Shown: piece after piece, positions 1-9,822 of the stretch
How the letters are laid out: each line of letters begins with the position of its first letter
Numbering within the stretch: position 1 is the first letter of the stretch
Assembly (NCBI GenBank): GCA_948567375.1
Contig: OX419759.1
Coordinates: 9,888,744 to 9,952,743, forward strand
Length of the DNA: 64,000 bases
Direction of reading: 5' to 3'
Source of the DNA: Lunularia cruciata
Taxonomy: Eukaryota > Streptophyta > Marchantiopsida > Lunulariales > Lunulariaceae
Program-made: the position numbers and the translations under genes
Notes under the pieces: generated by a model
The model's database searches: none
What the model was told of the DNA's origin: nothing
Seen by the model: only the letters and a program-made list of their open reading frames with translations

Positions 1-141
1 TTGTTAGAGGGATTGAGATATTGTGGTCAAGAAGGTAGAAGTATGAGGGACATGAGATGGAGGAGGAACAAGAAGGGAATCTAGAACAAGTAGATCTTGG
101 CCAAAATTAAGGAAGAAAGGAGAGAATTCGAGGCTTACATG

Positions 142-770
142 TTAGGAATTATTGTATGCAAACTCAACAATTGCAAGACATTCATCCCAATTGGTATGGT
201 GAACATTGACAAAGGCATGAAGCATATCCTCCAATGTGCAATTTGCACATTCGGTTTGTCCATTAATTTGAGGATGATAGGCCCATAGGCAAAGTAAGTT
301 TAGTGCCAAGTATCTATAAGAGTGCTTGCCAAAGTTTTCTAGCAAATCAAGGATCATGGTCAAAGATGAGTACACAAGGTATCCCCTGATGCTTGAAGAT
401 ATTGAAGTAGATTTGCACCAATGTTGGAGCATCCATGGTATCAAAGGTTGTTGCCAAATGATTTTTCTTACTAAGCTTATCCACAAAAACCACAATTGCT
501 ATATGACCTTGCTTTGTCTTGGGCAAGGATGTGATGAGATCTAAGCTCAAGTGTTCACACCAAGTAGATAAGATGGGGAGTGTTTGAAGGAGTACACTTA
601 GTTTTGGTTGTAGGCTTTGTTGCATTGACAACTCTCACAAGATTGAACAAACTTGTTAGGAGTTGTGTTAAAACTCCTATGGCAAAGTTAGAAACATCAA
701 AATCAACCATACAAGGTAGTTGAGGGTCATATGGTTGAAGAATAGATCTTGAAGACACCATTATTTTTAG
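142..770 (-). pseudogene. A1 integrase with residual RNase H start
   Basis: Integrase joins the cDNA copy to host DNA. Two overlapping frames (142-495 and 347-631) carry the core: a segment with SLDLITSLPKTKQGH, then VFVDKLSKK, a DAPTLVQIYF stretch, and HPQINGQTE, the family's HPQTDGQTE motif with T and D changed. Upstream, 640-770 reads PYDPQLP and FDVSNFAIGVLTQ, the start of RNase H, and then passes straight into the CxxCxC part of the integrase zinc finger. The rest of RNase H has therefore been deleted. At least one frameshift splits the core. Non-functional. Confidence 0.8.
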
Positions 771-779
771 CTTTTGGAA

Positions 780-1640
780 TGCTTATTTGTGCTTGGTGGT
801 CTAATGAAAGCTCAGGTTCTTCTCCAGGAGGTTGGTCAATTGTGCAAGCACATGAGCATAGTAGTGGATGAGCCATTGATAAAAACTTGCCAATCCATTA
901 AATGCACATACTTCTATAGCATCCTTTGGAGTAGGCAAATTAGTTATGACCTTGATTTTCTCCTCTTCCATCTTGATCCCCTCCGATCAGATCTTGTGAT
1001 CCAAGAAGATAAATTCCTTTTGGCAAAAGGTACACTTTGACTTCTTGCAGTAAAACTTCCATTGACGTAGTCATCTTAGGACTTCTTGCACGTGATTTGC
1101 ATGTTCTATCTTTGCCTTGCTATAAATTAAAATAGCATCCAAGAACACCACATGAACCAATCCAATACCCCATCCAACACTCAATCCATCTGATCAATGA
1201 AGACTATTAGGGCATTAGTGAGCCCAAAAGGTTGAACTCTCCACTCAAAATGCCCATACTTGTACAAAAGGTAGTCTTTTGCACATCTTCTCTATCATTG
1301 ACAATAGCTTTTTTGGAGGTCTAACTTGGAGAAGTATTGTGTTCCACTAAATTGATCAAGCAAGTCATCAATTCAAGGCAATGAATATGTATTCTTCACT
1401 GTTTGTTTATTGAGGCCATGATAATCAATATAGAAGCTAAGTCATCTATCCTTCTTTGGAACAAATAGTACCAATGCTCCCCAAGGAGATGCATTATATC
1501 ATATGAAATCCTTCTCCAAAAACTCTATCAATGTTGTTTGAAGCTCATCCAACTCCTTTGGTGAGAGTCAATAGATTGGTCTACTCACTAGAGTACTTCT
1601 TGGGAATAACTCAATCTGAAAAGCATACCACGATTGGAGG
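780..1640 (-). pseudogene. A1 reverse transcriptase
   Basis: Conceptual minus-strand translation gives the standard Ty3/gypsy RT blocks in order: PRSTLVSRPIY, LSPKELDELQ, EKDFI, a YIDYHGLNKQTVKNTY block, IDDLLDQF with FSKLDL, then QPFGLTNA, the region of the catalytic DD box (eroded), KFYCKKSKCTFC and the downstream thumb/connection segment with AFNGLASFYQ. Several in-frame stops and at least two frameshifts interrupt it, and the polymerase DD motif is not readable. It lies directly upstream of the truncated RNase H in element orientation. Confidence 0.75.
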
Positions 1641-2575
1641 GTAATCCCTTTGGTAGATCATCCAAAAGTAATGGAAAGAAAGGAATCAGTCTGGTCCTAA
1701 TTCCTATCCCTTAAAACTCTTCATCTCCTTATCTACAACATCTCCACTTGACATCCCTTCCAAGTCTCCATTGCTCAACAGATTTGCCCTGGAAGTCTCT
1801 CCCTTCTGTCTCAGAAACACACCAAACTTCTTCTCTCCCTTTGTTTGACACAAGTCAGGCCACTTCAAAATTTTCTGTCCAGAATTCACACTCTCCTTCC
1901 AACATTCAAAAAAAATAGTCTTTGTCCAACCCCTATCTCTCCTCCTCAGTCCAGACTCCTCCTTTGTGGAAAAGACCTCTCTTGTCTTGCACTCTCAAGA
2001 CATACTTCTTGCAAAAATTCTCTTTCTGTCCAAGCTCCAACTCCTGCATATTTGCCTTGTCTCTCTCTCCCTTTTGGCCTTCACACTCTCAAGGCATATT
2101 TGTGAAATGTCATCTTTGGCCTCCTCCTTTATGAGAATCTCCTCTTTTCAACACATGTCCCAACAACCCCTACATTCAAAAATTCACACTCCTCTGCACA
2201 AGCAGGCCTCTCCTTTGAAATTTCTCTCACTTTTCAGCACTTCTGAAAGTCTTATGGATCTTCTTCTCTTCTGTCTAGCCTTCAACCTCCTCTCAAGCCC
2301 TTACACTCAAAATTGCACTCTCTCTTCTACATCCAAGCAGGCCTTTTCTCCTTCAAGAAAATCCCCTGTCAGTTCCTGTCCAAAACCTCTATTCAGGTGT
2401 TGGTCTTTGCTCCAAAAATTCTCATTGAACCTTACTGCCCTAGTCCTGCTTCAGCAAGATCTCTTGAAGCATTCTCTCAACACCTTAGTTCTTGTCCAGC
2501 AACATCTTTCTCTCAAGCATTTCTCATTGACCCTTACTGTTGTGGTCCTCTCACTCTCCATACATTCAATAATCT

Positions 2576-3162
2576 CTCCTCTGTCCAAGCTTTCAACTCC
2601 TGCAGAGCCACACTACTCCTTCAAAAAACCCTTTTCTCTTCCCTTACTTCTCCAACCCTTACATTCCTGCAAAAATTCTCTTCTTGATGTCCTCACAAAA
2701 CCCTCTTCACATTCTTGCAGGAATTTTCTTCCTGTCCACACTCTCTCAAGCAAGCCCTACATTTGAAAATGCTCCTCTGTCCAAGCCTTCAACTCCTGCA
2801 CAGCCACACTCTTCCTTCCAAGAACCTCCTTTATCTGCCCTTACCTCTCCAGCCCTTACATTCCTGCAAAATTCTCTTCTTGCTTTTTCACAAAACCCTC
2901 TTCACATTCCTGTGGGAATTTTCTTCCTATCCACACTCTCTCAAGCAAGCCCTACATTCAAAAATGCTTCTCTATCCAAGCCTTCAACTCCTACACAACC
3001 ACACTACTCCTTCAAAAAACCCTTTCCTCTGCCTTTACTTCTCCGGCCCTTACATACCTATGAAGATTCTCTTCTTGCTGTCCTCATAAAACCCTCTTCA
3101 CATTTCTGCGGGAATTTTCTTCCTGTCCACACTCTCTCAAGCAAGCCCTACATTTGAAAATG
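2576..3162. repeat. 195-bp tandem repeat, three copies
   Basis: Units begin near 2576, 2772 and 2967 and share a start like 'tctgtccaagc' and an end like 'tctctcaagcaagccctaca'. Spacing is 196 and 195 bp, with a partial fourth start near 3163. Because 195 is a multiple of three, the repeat keeps plus-strand frames open, which explains the long artificial ORFs. Copies differ by scattered substitutions. Confidence 0.85.
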
Positions 3163-3218
3163 CTTCTATGTCCAAGCCCTACATTTGAAAATGCTTCTAT
3201 GTCCAAGCCTTCCATTTT

Positions 3219-3560
3219 GAGTTCTCCTCTACCTGTCCAGTCTCTTGCAAATCCTCATTGGAGATTTCACTTTTCTGTCAACACTCACAACAGCCCTCTC
3301 TACATTCAAAATTTCTCTCTGCTAGCCTCTCCTTTGTGAGTTCTCCTCTGCCTGTCCATTCTCATGCAAACCCTCATTGGAGATTTCACTTTTTTGTCAA
3401 CACTCACAATAGCTCTCTCTACATTCAAGATTTCTCTCTGCCAGCCTCTTCTTTGTGAGTTCTCCTCTGCCTGTCCAATCTCTTGCAAACCCTCATTGGA
3501 AATTTCACTTTCTTGTCAGCACTCACAACAGCCCTCTCTACCTTCAAAATTTTCTTTGCC
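3219..3560. repeat. 119-bp tandem repeat, about 2.9 copies
   Basis: Units start with 'gagttctcctct' at 3219, 3338 and 3457, exactly 119 bp apart. They include 'aaccctcattggagatttc' and 'caacactcacaacagccc'. The third copy degrades after about 3550. It is a separate repeat from the 195-bp array just upstream. Confidence 0.88.
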
Positions 3561-3825
3561 TTTTTTTTTCTCTCCTTCAAAGTCCTCCCTAAACCCCTCC
3601 TCTTCCTTCCCAGCCAGCCATATCTCTTGAAGCTCTTCCCAACAAGCACTTCACTATCCCTCTTTCAGAAAAATTCTCCCAAAAAATCTCCATTCCTTTC
3701 CTCATTCTCCAGCTTCCCAGCTCTCCTTCCTTCTCTAAGTTCTTTTCCCGTCGAAGGCCCAAGAAAATCCCCTAAAAAAATATCCTCCTTTCACTTTGTC
3801 ACTCCTAAACATGAAATACTCCCCA

Positions 3826-4035
3826 AACTCTTTTGATCAAAATGCACTAACTAAAATACCCCCCGGGACTCTTTTGCTCAAATGCACCAAATAAGATGCT
3901 CCCGAGACTCTTTTGCTCAAATGCTCTAAATAAAATACCTTCGAGACTCTTTTGCTAAAATGCATCAAATAAAATACTCTCTAGACTCTTTTGCTCAAAT
4001 GATTTAAATAAAATACCTCCATGACTCTAGTAACA
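3826..4035. repeat. 39-bp minisatellite, about five copies
   Basis: The motif 'gactcttttgctcaaatg' recurs at 3867, 3906, 3945, 3984 and (start only) 4023, each exactly 39 bp apart. A first, diverged copy starts near 3826, 41 bp earlier. Each unit carries 'aaataaaatac' and a variable C-rich end. No coding potential. Confidence 0.88.
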
Positions 4036-4802
4036 TAACAAAAGTCATGAGCTGGCATAACACAAATTTAACTCCAAGCTCATGAAAAAAATTAAAAAAG
4101 ACTCTTGATCTTATGTTACATAAAAGGAAACTCTTGAGCTCACCAAATGGCACAGATGATAACCATGAATCATTTTCCCCAATGATAATTGATCACTCTT
4201 CTTAAAGGAATTTGAGCTACTGAAATTGAGTAATTTTAAGGCAAGAAAACATAGTGCAATCGATAGATTGGGGGTGTTTGAAGATGGGATGGAGGCTCCT
4301 AGAGGACAATTTCTTGCATCCTACTTTCTATTCTTGAATCCATTCCACTTCAAGATTATGTACCTCTAGCTTAAGCAACTGAGAGTATATCTTGTTTACC
4401 ATTTTGGAACAAAATTCATAGACATAGTGATGAATTTTCCAAACCCATTAATTCAACCTTGTGACGATATAAAATAGAGATTGGGACTTGACAATCTACA
4501 TTTTATTATGATATAATGGTCCTAAATATGCCAAATCTTCTCCCTTTCAACACTCAAGTAAAAATTTGTTATGCAATTAGACCCAAAGTGATGTTTAGGG
4601 ATTTCATAGTCCACAATTTCAATGACAAAAACTATCAATGAGTGATATTATTTGAGGTCCCAATGATAGTCCTAATAGTTTATGCCCTCTCCCAAGTGAT
4701 CATATTAACCCTCTATTGAAGTGTAAAGTAACGATTGAGTGTTTATTGTGTGTATGAATCATGGAGTTGTAGTTGCAAAATCTTATGCAAGGAATGTAGA
4801 GG
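4036..4802. other. Unassigned sequence upstream of G gag
   Basis: No LTR, primer site or long frame is evident. Plus-strand conceptual translation from about 4240 to 4620 gives protein-like stretches (for example around GVFEDGMEAPRGQFLAS) broken by stops, which could be the degenerate N-terminal part of the same element as the Gag-like segment that follows. I cannot assign it. Confidence 0.35.
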
Positions 4803-5209
4803 ATGTTGAATGAGTCTAGAGAGACCAAGATGACAATGGAGGCATTGCAAAGTCAGGTATGTACCTTCAAGAAAAATCAAGTAATGCCAGAAAGGGAACT
4901 ACTTCAAAACCCAATACCAACGGCCAAAGTACTTAGAGAGTCACTCATGCCGATGATCCCAACCTTGATCAATAATGAAATCATATTGTTATTGCGGATG
5001 AAGAAGAGATGCAACATCAAGCCTTACAAGGGATAGTGTTCTATGCAAATAGTGGAAAACTAGATTTCAAAGAATGAATTGACACTTTTTATTATTCGCA
5101 ATCAAGATCACTAATCATTCTATAAGCATATTTGCATGTGAGTACTTGATTGATAAAGCCTTCACATAGTATGATGCTCCAAGATGATCAATGTTGGCAC
5201 AAGGAAGAG
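4803..5209 (+). pseudogene. Element G: Gag-like segment, first part
   Basis: A plus-strand frame begins with an ATG at 4803 (77 codons) and continues past a frameshift into a segment reading SGKLDFKE, IDTFYYSQSR and DDQCWHKEE. This resembles the start of the retrotransposon Gag domain of plant LTR elements. It breaks off exactly where A2 inserted. Its continuation is found beyond A2 at 9598, where a typical Gag helix block follows (EYIEAFLDL, EEALENFQIGVKRVNLPS). Reading across the A2 target duplication (AAGAG/AAGAA) gives a plausible continuous Gag. Lineage unknown; several stops; inactive. Confidence 0.55.
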
Positions 5210-5675
5210 TGTAACAATATGGAGTTTACAAATCAGTTAGTTGAGACTAACAAAATAGCAAATAAGCCAAATTAGGTAAGAATTATAAGAATATTCTAGA
5301 AGTATATAAAAAGCTACTTTGTATCTTCCAAGTATTGGATAATGTGCATGCCAAGTGGTGATTTCAAGGAGGAATCTACTTGGCTAGCTTAGCTTTCATG
5401 CCAAGTAAATGGTTTCTCAAAGGAAGCTTCTTGGGAAGCTTCCCAACTAGCTTAGCTTGCACACCAAGTAGGCAACTTTTAGAAGGAAGCTTCTTGGTTA
5501 GCTTGGCTTGCATCCTAAGAAGCGGTTTTTAGGAAGCTTCTTGAGAAGCTTTTCAAGAGCCTTGTACACTTCCCTATAGATACCAAAGCCCAAGATCATA
5601 TAAGGCATTTATAGTTCCCTTATTCTAGAGCCCAATGTGATCTTTCACTTTGATCTTCCTCCTTGATCATTTACA
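5210..5675 (+). repeat. A2 5' LTR (466 bp)
   Basis: Starts TGTAACAATATGGAG and ends TTTACA, directly followed by the primer site. Contains several GAAGCTTC palindromes and copies of 'tagcttagcttgca' that mark the 60-62 bp U3 repeats. The TATA box of sister LTRs (TATAAATACC) appears here as the mutated 'tatagatacc' near 5577. Shorter than the 3' LTR (501 bp), in line with variation in U3 repeat number. Confidence 0.9.
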
Positions 5676-5676
5676 T

Positions 5677-5689
5677 TGGTATCAAAGCA
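5677..5689 (+). promoter_or_regulatory. A2 primer binding site, initiator tRNA-Met type
   Basis: TGGTATCAAAGCA, one base after the LTR end. Plant LTR elements primed by initiator tRNA-Met use TGGTATCAGAGC; this copy differs at one of those 12 positions (AAAG for AGAG). The same site follows the A3, A5 and A6 LTRs. Confidence 0.88.
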
Positions 5690-5699
5690 AGAATGGGAT

Positions 5700-6575
5700 G
5701 CATGGAATTTATGGACCACACAAATCCATTTTCACCAAACCATAGAGATTTTTTTATCAATGTACTATCCAAGCCTCTATCCACGTAGTTCATTATCTCA
5801 CACTTTGGGCAAAATTTTTGGAATGCGATCACCTTGTTCGATGAACCCTTGGTACTTTCAATTGTAATGTATGGAGAACAGTGGACATATTGTATCTACG
5901 TCCTAAACTAGATAAATTTTAGGTAGTTTGATAGAGTAGTAGCCAAGGTAGCAATGCACAAAGTTTCATTACTATCAAGTAACAGATTGAGCACCTTACT
6001 TGATTTTTGGAAGAATGAGATCATCTACGACAAGAGTATGTAGTGAAAGCACCATTTTAAGAAGAAGAAGAGCAATGCCAATTGCCAAAACCCAAAGTAT
6101 TTGAAAACAAGAACCTCTTGGGTGCAATGGATAATTTTATGTTTGATTGTGATGTTATTGTGAATGTTTGATGTTATTTTGAGGCTACAAATCTTCAAGA
6201 TGAATGGAGATAAAATCTCTTGGCTTCAAGCCAATTGGATGGAGTGGAAAAACTATGGTGATGATATTGAATGGAACAAGCTAAATGGCAATTTGTTGCA
6301 CCAATCTCAACATAAAAAGAATTCAAGAGTGCAATAATTAGGCAATCTAAAGTTATAAATGTCACACAAGCTACACGAGATAGGTTGGTAGAATTGAAGC
6401 AAATTGGTTTTATAAGAAATTACATCACTCACTTCTTAAACACCATAATGCAAATTCCATATATATTAGAAGGTGAAGCTCTAGATTGATTTGTGAGAGG
6501 CTTGAAGTCATATACCAAATTGGAAGTGGCCATGCAAGAGCACAAACACTTGGAGGAAGTCATGGAATTGGCTGA
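5700..6575 (+). pseudogene. A2 gag
   Basis: Gag forms the particle that encloses the RNA. After the primer site comes a conserved leader (gaatgggatg...atggacca) found in all A copies, then a degenerate frame aligning with gag of A3 (10345-11240) and A5 (44100-44990). Recognisable pieces include a QANWMEW segment near 6220 and an 'ERLEVIYQIGSGHAR' piece near 6500. Stops and frameshifts occur throughout. The zinc-knuckle part seen in A3 is not recognisable here, as the frame passes directly into protease. Confidence 0.65.
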
Positions 6576-6580
6576 GCACT

Positions 6581-6994
6581 TTGATTCTTTGGTTGCAACA
6601 ACTTGGTCTCAACCTTGACCTTCACAAAACCTACCCACACACTACATATGAGTGGAAGAGCCGGCACTCAACCTTTGCAAGTTTCTTTTACTTGCAACAT
6701 ACAATATTTGATTGTGGTTGTAGGATTTTGGTTGATTTTGGAAGTTCAAAAATTTGCATGTTTGTGCAGTTAGCAAGGGAATTAAGTATTCCTATCAAGC
6801 CAACAATTATAAGTAGATTGATGATAGTGGATAGTAAAATGGGTTTTACATTCCATACTTCACATTCATTTTACATTAAGATTGGGAAAGAGTATGTAGA
6901 GTCTATGAGTTTTGTAGTGGCACCTCTATGCTATGATGTCATTATAGGTTTATCTTGGTTTGAACATCATAATGTTCAATTTGATTGGACTTGA
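6581..6994 (+). pseudogene. A2 aspartic protease (retropepsin-like)
   Basis: An open stretch of 137 codons contains the protease that matures Gag-Pol. Near residue 47 it reads GCRILVDFGSSK. Plant Ty3/gypsy proteases have ILVDSGSS/T here, so the catalytic Asp is present but Ser-2 is Phe. The second conserved block is YDVIIGLSWFEHHNVQFDW, the family's ILGMDWL region, at the C-terminal end. It ends at a TGA before the linker to RT. The A3 (11530), A5 (45300) and A6 (32843, minus) copies align over the whole length. Confidence 0.85.
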
Positions 6995-7029
6995 CAAAAA
7001 ATTCAAGTACAACACCAAGATAGAAATTA

Positions 7030-7430
7030 TTGATTAGGTTGTCTTGCACCTTTGAGTAAGACACCTCAAAATAGTAAGTCCCAAGATGGGAAGTTTGTCA
7101 ATAAAATTACCATAAAGTAAACTTTGGAAGAAGATAAGCCTATTTTTGCGGTGTGGATCAGGCCAATTGCACATAGAGAATCTGAGGAGGGCTAAAAGCC
7201 TCATCAAGCAATGGTTGTAGTTCAAGAGTTTGCAAATGTATTTTGGATAATCTACCAAAGGGATTACCTTTTGATTGTGGTTTGCCCTTCAAGATTAAGT
7301 TATTGCCAAGAAGTACTCCAATGAGTAGACCAATCTATTAGCTCTCACCAAAGTAGTTTGTCAAGCTTTGAATAACATTGATGGAGTTTTTGGAGAAGGA
7401 TTTCATACTACATAGTACATCTCCGGATCT
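7030..7430 (+). pseudogene. A2 truncated reverse transcriptase N-terminus
   Basis: Begins after a linker (LSKTPQNSK-like, with one copy of the 20-residue repeat described for A5) and runs through LPRSTPMSRPIY, LSPK and EKDFILHSTS. It then jumps, without the catalytic palm, directly to the N-terminal part of integrase at about 7430. The deletion removes the DD box and RNase H, so A2 could not have mobilised itself after this event. Confidence 0.75.
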
Positions 7431-8215
7431 ATATTCCAGCCAAGGATGATCTACAACTTGTGTGCCTTCAAGAAGCCCATGACTTACCAATCGCTGGTCA
7501 CATGGGTGTCAACAAGCCCATAGGTACTCTTTAATTCCAATGGTTGTGGCCCAACATAGCATGAGATGTTCAAGACTTTGTCCAACCTTATGAGAGCTAC
7601 TAACACAATAAGGCCAACAACTAGAAACCAAGTGGACTCCTTCAACTACTTCTCATCTAATTTGCTTGATGGGAACATGTGAGCTTAGATCTCATCAAAT
7701 CCTTGCCAAAGACAAAGCAAGATCACATACCAATTGTGGTATTTGTGGATAAGCTTAGTAAGAAAATCTATTTTGCACTAACCTTTGATATAGTGGATGC
7801 TCCAACATTGGTCTAGATCTAGTTCAACAATGTCTTCAAGCATCATGTAATACCTCATGTATTCATCTCCGACCGTGATCCTTGATTCACCAAAAAAATT
7901 TGGCAAGCATTCTTCTAAATACTTGGCACCAAGCTTGCTTTGTCCATGGCCTGTCGTCCTCAAATTGATGGACAATTGAATATGAAATTTCACCTTGGAG
8001 GATATGCTTTTTGCATTTTTCAACATTCACCATACCAATTGGGATGAATGTTTTGCAGCTATTGAGTTTGCCTACAATAATTCCTTATAGGTAAGCACTA
8101 GATTCTCTTTCTTCTTCCTTAATTTTGGTTAAGGTCCACTTGTTCCATATTCCTTTCTTGCTCCTCTTCCATCTCATGTTCCTCATACTTCCATTTTCTT
8201 GATCATAATATCCCA
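7431..8215 (+). pseudogene. A2 integrase
   Basis: Conceptual translation gives the N-terminal zinc-binding region (DDLQLVCLQEAHDLPIAGHMGV, read in pieces, with its His pair), an eroded Cys pair near 7590, then SLDLIKSLPKTKQDH, VFVDKLSKK, the DAPTLV block, ISDRDP and a mutated HPQTDGQ site (CRPQIDGQ). It ends with the EFAYNNSL segment near 8085. Several stop codons. The end of this region is the left arm of a large inverted duplication. Confidence 0.8.
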
Positions 8216-8736
8216 ATCCCTACAACAAGTCAAATGGACCTATCCAATTAAGAGCAATTTTACACACTTGGGTATCAAGTGGGAGAGGTAGGTTATTAGA
8301 AGAAAACATGACCTTATTATGGAGTTGAAAGTTGAGATCACAATGATGATAGTAGGTGTATTGTTTCTGATGATTTTGAGCAACAAGGAGATGAGATTTG
8401 GCTTGTTGTAGGGATTGGGATATTGTGATCAAGAAAATGGAAGTATGAGGAACATGAGATGGAAGAGGAGCAAGAAAGGAATATGGAACAAGTAGACCTT
8501 AGCCAAAATTGAGGAAGAAGAAAGAGAATCTGGTGCTTACCTATAAGGAATTATTGTAGGCAAACTCAATAGCTGCAAGACATTCATCCAAATTGGTATG
8601 GTGAACGTTGACAAATGAAAAAAGCATATCCTACAAGATGCAAATTCATACTCAATTATCCATCAATTTGAGGATGATAGGCCATGGACAAAGCAAGCTT
8701 GGTGCCAATTATTTGGAAGAATGCTTACCAAATATT
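7897..8736. repeat. Inverted duplication in A2 (two about 340 bp arms)
   Basis: Left arm 7897-8235 and right arm 8395-8736 are near-identical reverse complements (for example 'ccttataggtaagca' at the left and its complement at the right), separated by about 160 bp. The right arm plus the loop, read on the minus strand, is a contiguous copy of the integrase end and the segment that follows it in A5 (51960-52230). After the right arm the plus strand resumes in register with A5. The block integrase-end plus spacer is therefore present as a copy followed by its own inverted copy. Transcripts could fold into a long hairpin. Confidence 0.88.
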
Positions 8737-8837
8737 TCACCCACTAGTTGCTTATCGACTTGCCTTGCCTTGTCATATGCAAATCTACTTTGCCTTTCAT
8801 ATTTCCAAGTTGAAACCCTTTGTTTCTAATCCATCTT

Positions 8838-9065
8838 CCTTTTCCTCTTGTGTTCAACCTCCTGTTCTCAACCCTACCAACAATCATGAGGAGTATGAAG
8901 TTTTTTGTATCCTTGCATGTTGCTATATTCAACATGGCCGCCAATAACATACAAAGTACAAGCTTCTTTGGAAAGGATATCTCCTTCATGATACCACTTG
9001 GGAGCCTCTTTCTTATCTCCAAAATGCACAAACCACCATCTAGGAGTTTGAAGCTTCCATGGTGA
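8838..9065 (+). pseudogene. A2 chromodomain at pol C-terminus
   Basis: Chromodomains at the end of integrase direct chromoviruses to heterochromatin. Across two frames the sequence reads HEEYEVFCILACCYIQHGRQ, then YKLLWKGY, HDTTWEPLSYLQNAQ. This matches the chromodomain pattern (YEVE.ILD...YLVKWKGY...TWEP..NL.NA), including the aromatic WKGY and TWEP positions. One frameshift lies in the middle. The A5 copy (52730-52960) shows the same domain, which places family A in the chromovirus branch of Ty3/gypsy. Confidence 0.82.
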
Positions 9066-9083
9066 TCATGGTATCACCAACTA

Positions 9084-9096
9084 GCATGGGAGAATA
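9084..9096 (+). promoter_or_regulatory. A2 polypurine tract
   Basis: The purine-rich run CATGGGAGAATA lies immediately before the 3' LTR (TGTAAC at 9097). Such a tract primes plus-strand DNA synthesis. A5 has the related 'ggtgaaggaata' at the same place. Confidence 0.7.
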
Positions 9097-9597
9097 TGTA
9101 ACAATATGGAGTTTACCAACAAGTTAGTTGAAACTAATGAAATAGAAAATAGGTCAAATTAGCTAAGAATTATAAGAATAATTTAGAAGCATCTAGGAAG
9201 CTACTTGGTACCTTCCAAGTATTGGTAATATGCATGTCAAGTGGTGACTTCAAGGAGAAAGCTTCTTGAGAAGCTTCCTGGCTAGCTTAGCTTGCACACC
9301 AAGTAAGTGACTTTTAGAAGGAAGCTTGTTGGAAAGCTTTACAACTAGCTTAGTTTGCTTACCAAGTAATAGACTCCTAGACAAAAGCTTCTTGAGAAGT
9401 TTCTTGGTTAGCTTGGCTTGCACTCTAAGAAAGTGGTTTGGGGAAGCTTCTTGCTTCTCAAGAGCCTTGTATGCTTCCTTATAAATACTAAAACCCAAGC
9501 TCATGCTAGGCATTTGGAGTTTCTCTCATTCTAAATTCTTGATGTGATCTTTCACTTTGATCTTCCATGCTCCTATTTCTCTCCTCGGTCTTTTACA
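9097..9597 (+). repeat. A2 3' LTR (501 bp)
   Basis: Starts TGTAACAATATGGAG, ends TCTTTTACA and is followed by AAGAA, the partner of AAGAG before the 5' LTR. It holds three U3 repeat units with GAAGCTTC-type palindromes and the promoter region near 9480. Confidence 0.9.
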
Positions 9598-9822
9598 AAG
9601 AAAGATTGATTGGATGGCAATGCAAGAAGGGTTGTTTAAGAATTTCTAATTCATAGACTTTGTATAGATAACCCAAACTTGACTATGGGGGTTGAAGAAG
9701 AAGAATAACATACAAGAGTATATAGAGGCATTTCTTGATCTATAAGTCACAATTACCAATATGAGTCTAGAAGAAGCTCTTGAAAATTTTCAAATAGGAG
9801 TTAAAAGAGTGAATTTGCCAAG
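9598..9822 (+). pseudogene. Element G: Gag-like segment, second part
   Basis: This 225 bp piece between A2 and A3 is the continuation of the G gag interrupted at 5209. It reads WMAMQEGLFKNF, then LKKKNNIQEYIEAFLDL, MSLEEALENFQIGVKRVNLPS. The E-Y-I-x-x-F pattern followed by a short helix and a G-[LV]-[KR] end is typical of the Gag domain of plant LTR elements. It stops where A3 inserted (preceding bases CCAAG). I see no further G sequence after A3. Confidence 0.6.

Larger units (their letters stand above)
1..1665 (-). mobile_element. Family A Ty3/gypsy fragment A1 (pol only)
   Basis: The minus strand carries, in element order, reverse transcriptase (high coordinates), a scar of RNase H, and integrase, running off the left window edge. 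It matches family A copies A2 and A5 closely in gene order and wording. No LTR is in the window. At about 1665 similarity to the A6 copy (32365 onward) stops and an unrelated pyrimidine-rich block begins, so the 5' half (LTR, gag, protease) is missing or displaced by an insertion or deletion. Many stops and frameshifts show that it is dead. Confidence 0.85.
1666..3836. repeat. Pyrimidine-rich block with local tandem repeats
   Basis: About 2.2 kb in which the plus strand is overwhelmingly C and T (runs of ctcctc, cttcc, tctctc), so the minus strand is purine-rich. Open frames of 266, 157 and 124 codons exist on the plus strand, but they are low-complexity Leu/Ser/Pro strings whose repeats reflect the DNA repeats. 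I do not regard them as genes. The block interrupts A1 at its left edge and passes into a 39-bp minisatellite at its right edge. It may be the untranslated leader or LTR of another retroelement (possibly G, whose Gag-like part lies downstream), but no LTR ends or primer site are visible. Confidence 0.6.
5210..9597 (+). mobile_element. Family A chromovirus A2, with both LTRs and target duplication
   Basis: This is the only copy in the window with two clear family A LTRs and no large foreign insertion. Order: 5' LTR, primer site, gag, protease, truncated RT, integrase, inverted duplication, chromodomain, polypurine tract, 3' LTR. The five bases before the 5' LTR are AAGAG and those after the 3' LTR are AAGAA, a diverged 5-bp target duplication. 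The internal region is only 3.4 kb because most of RT and all of RNase H are deleted. The element sits inside the Gag-like segment of element G. Confidence 0.9.

Noticed and set aside
1966-2766. 266-codon plus-strand ORF as a Leu/Ser-rich protein gene
   Set aside because: Its translation follows the DNA tandem repeats (195 bp, a multiple of three) and several overlapping frames are equally open; low-complexity composition explains it.
3826-4035. 39-bp repeats as a CRISPR-like array
   Set aside because: Units are contiguous, with no distinct spacers, and the context is a plant retrotransposon region.
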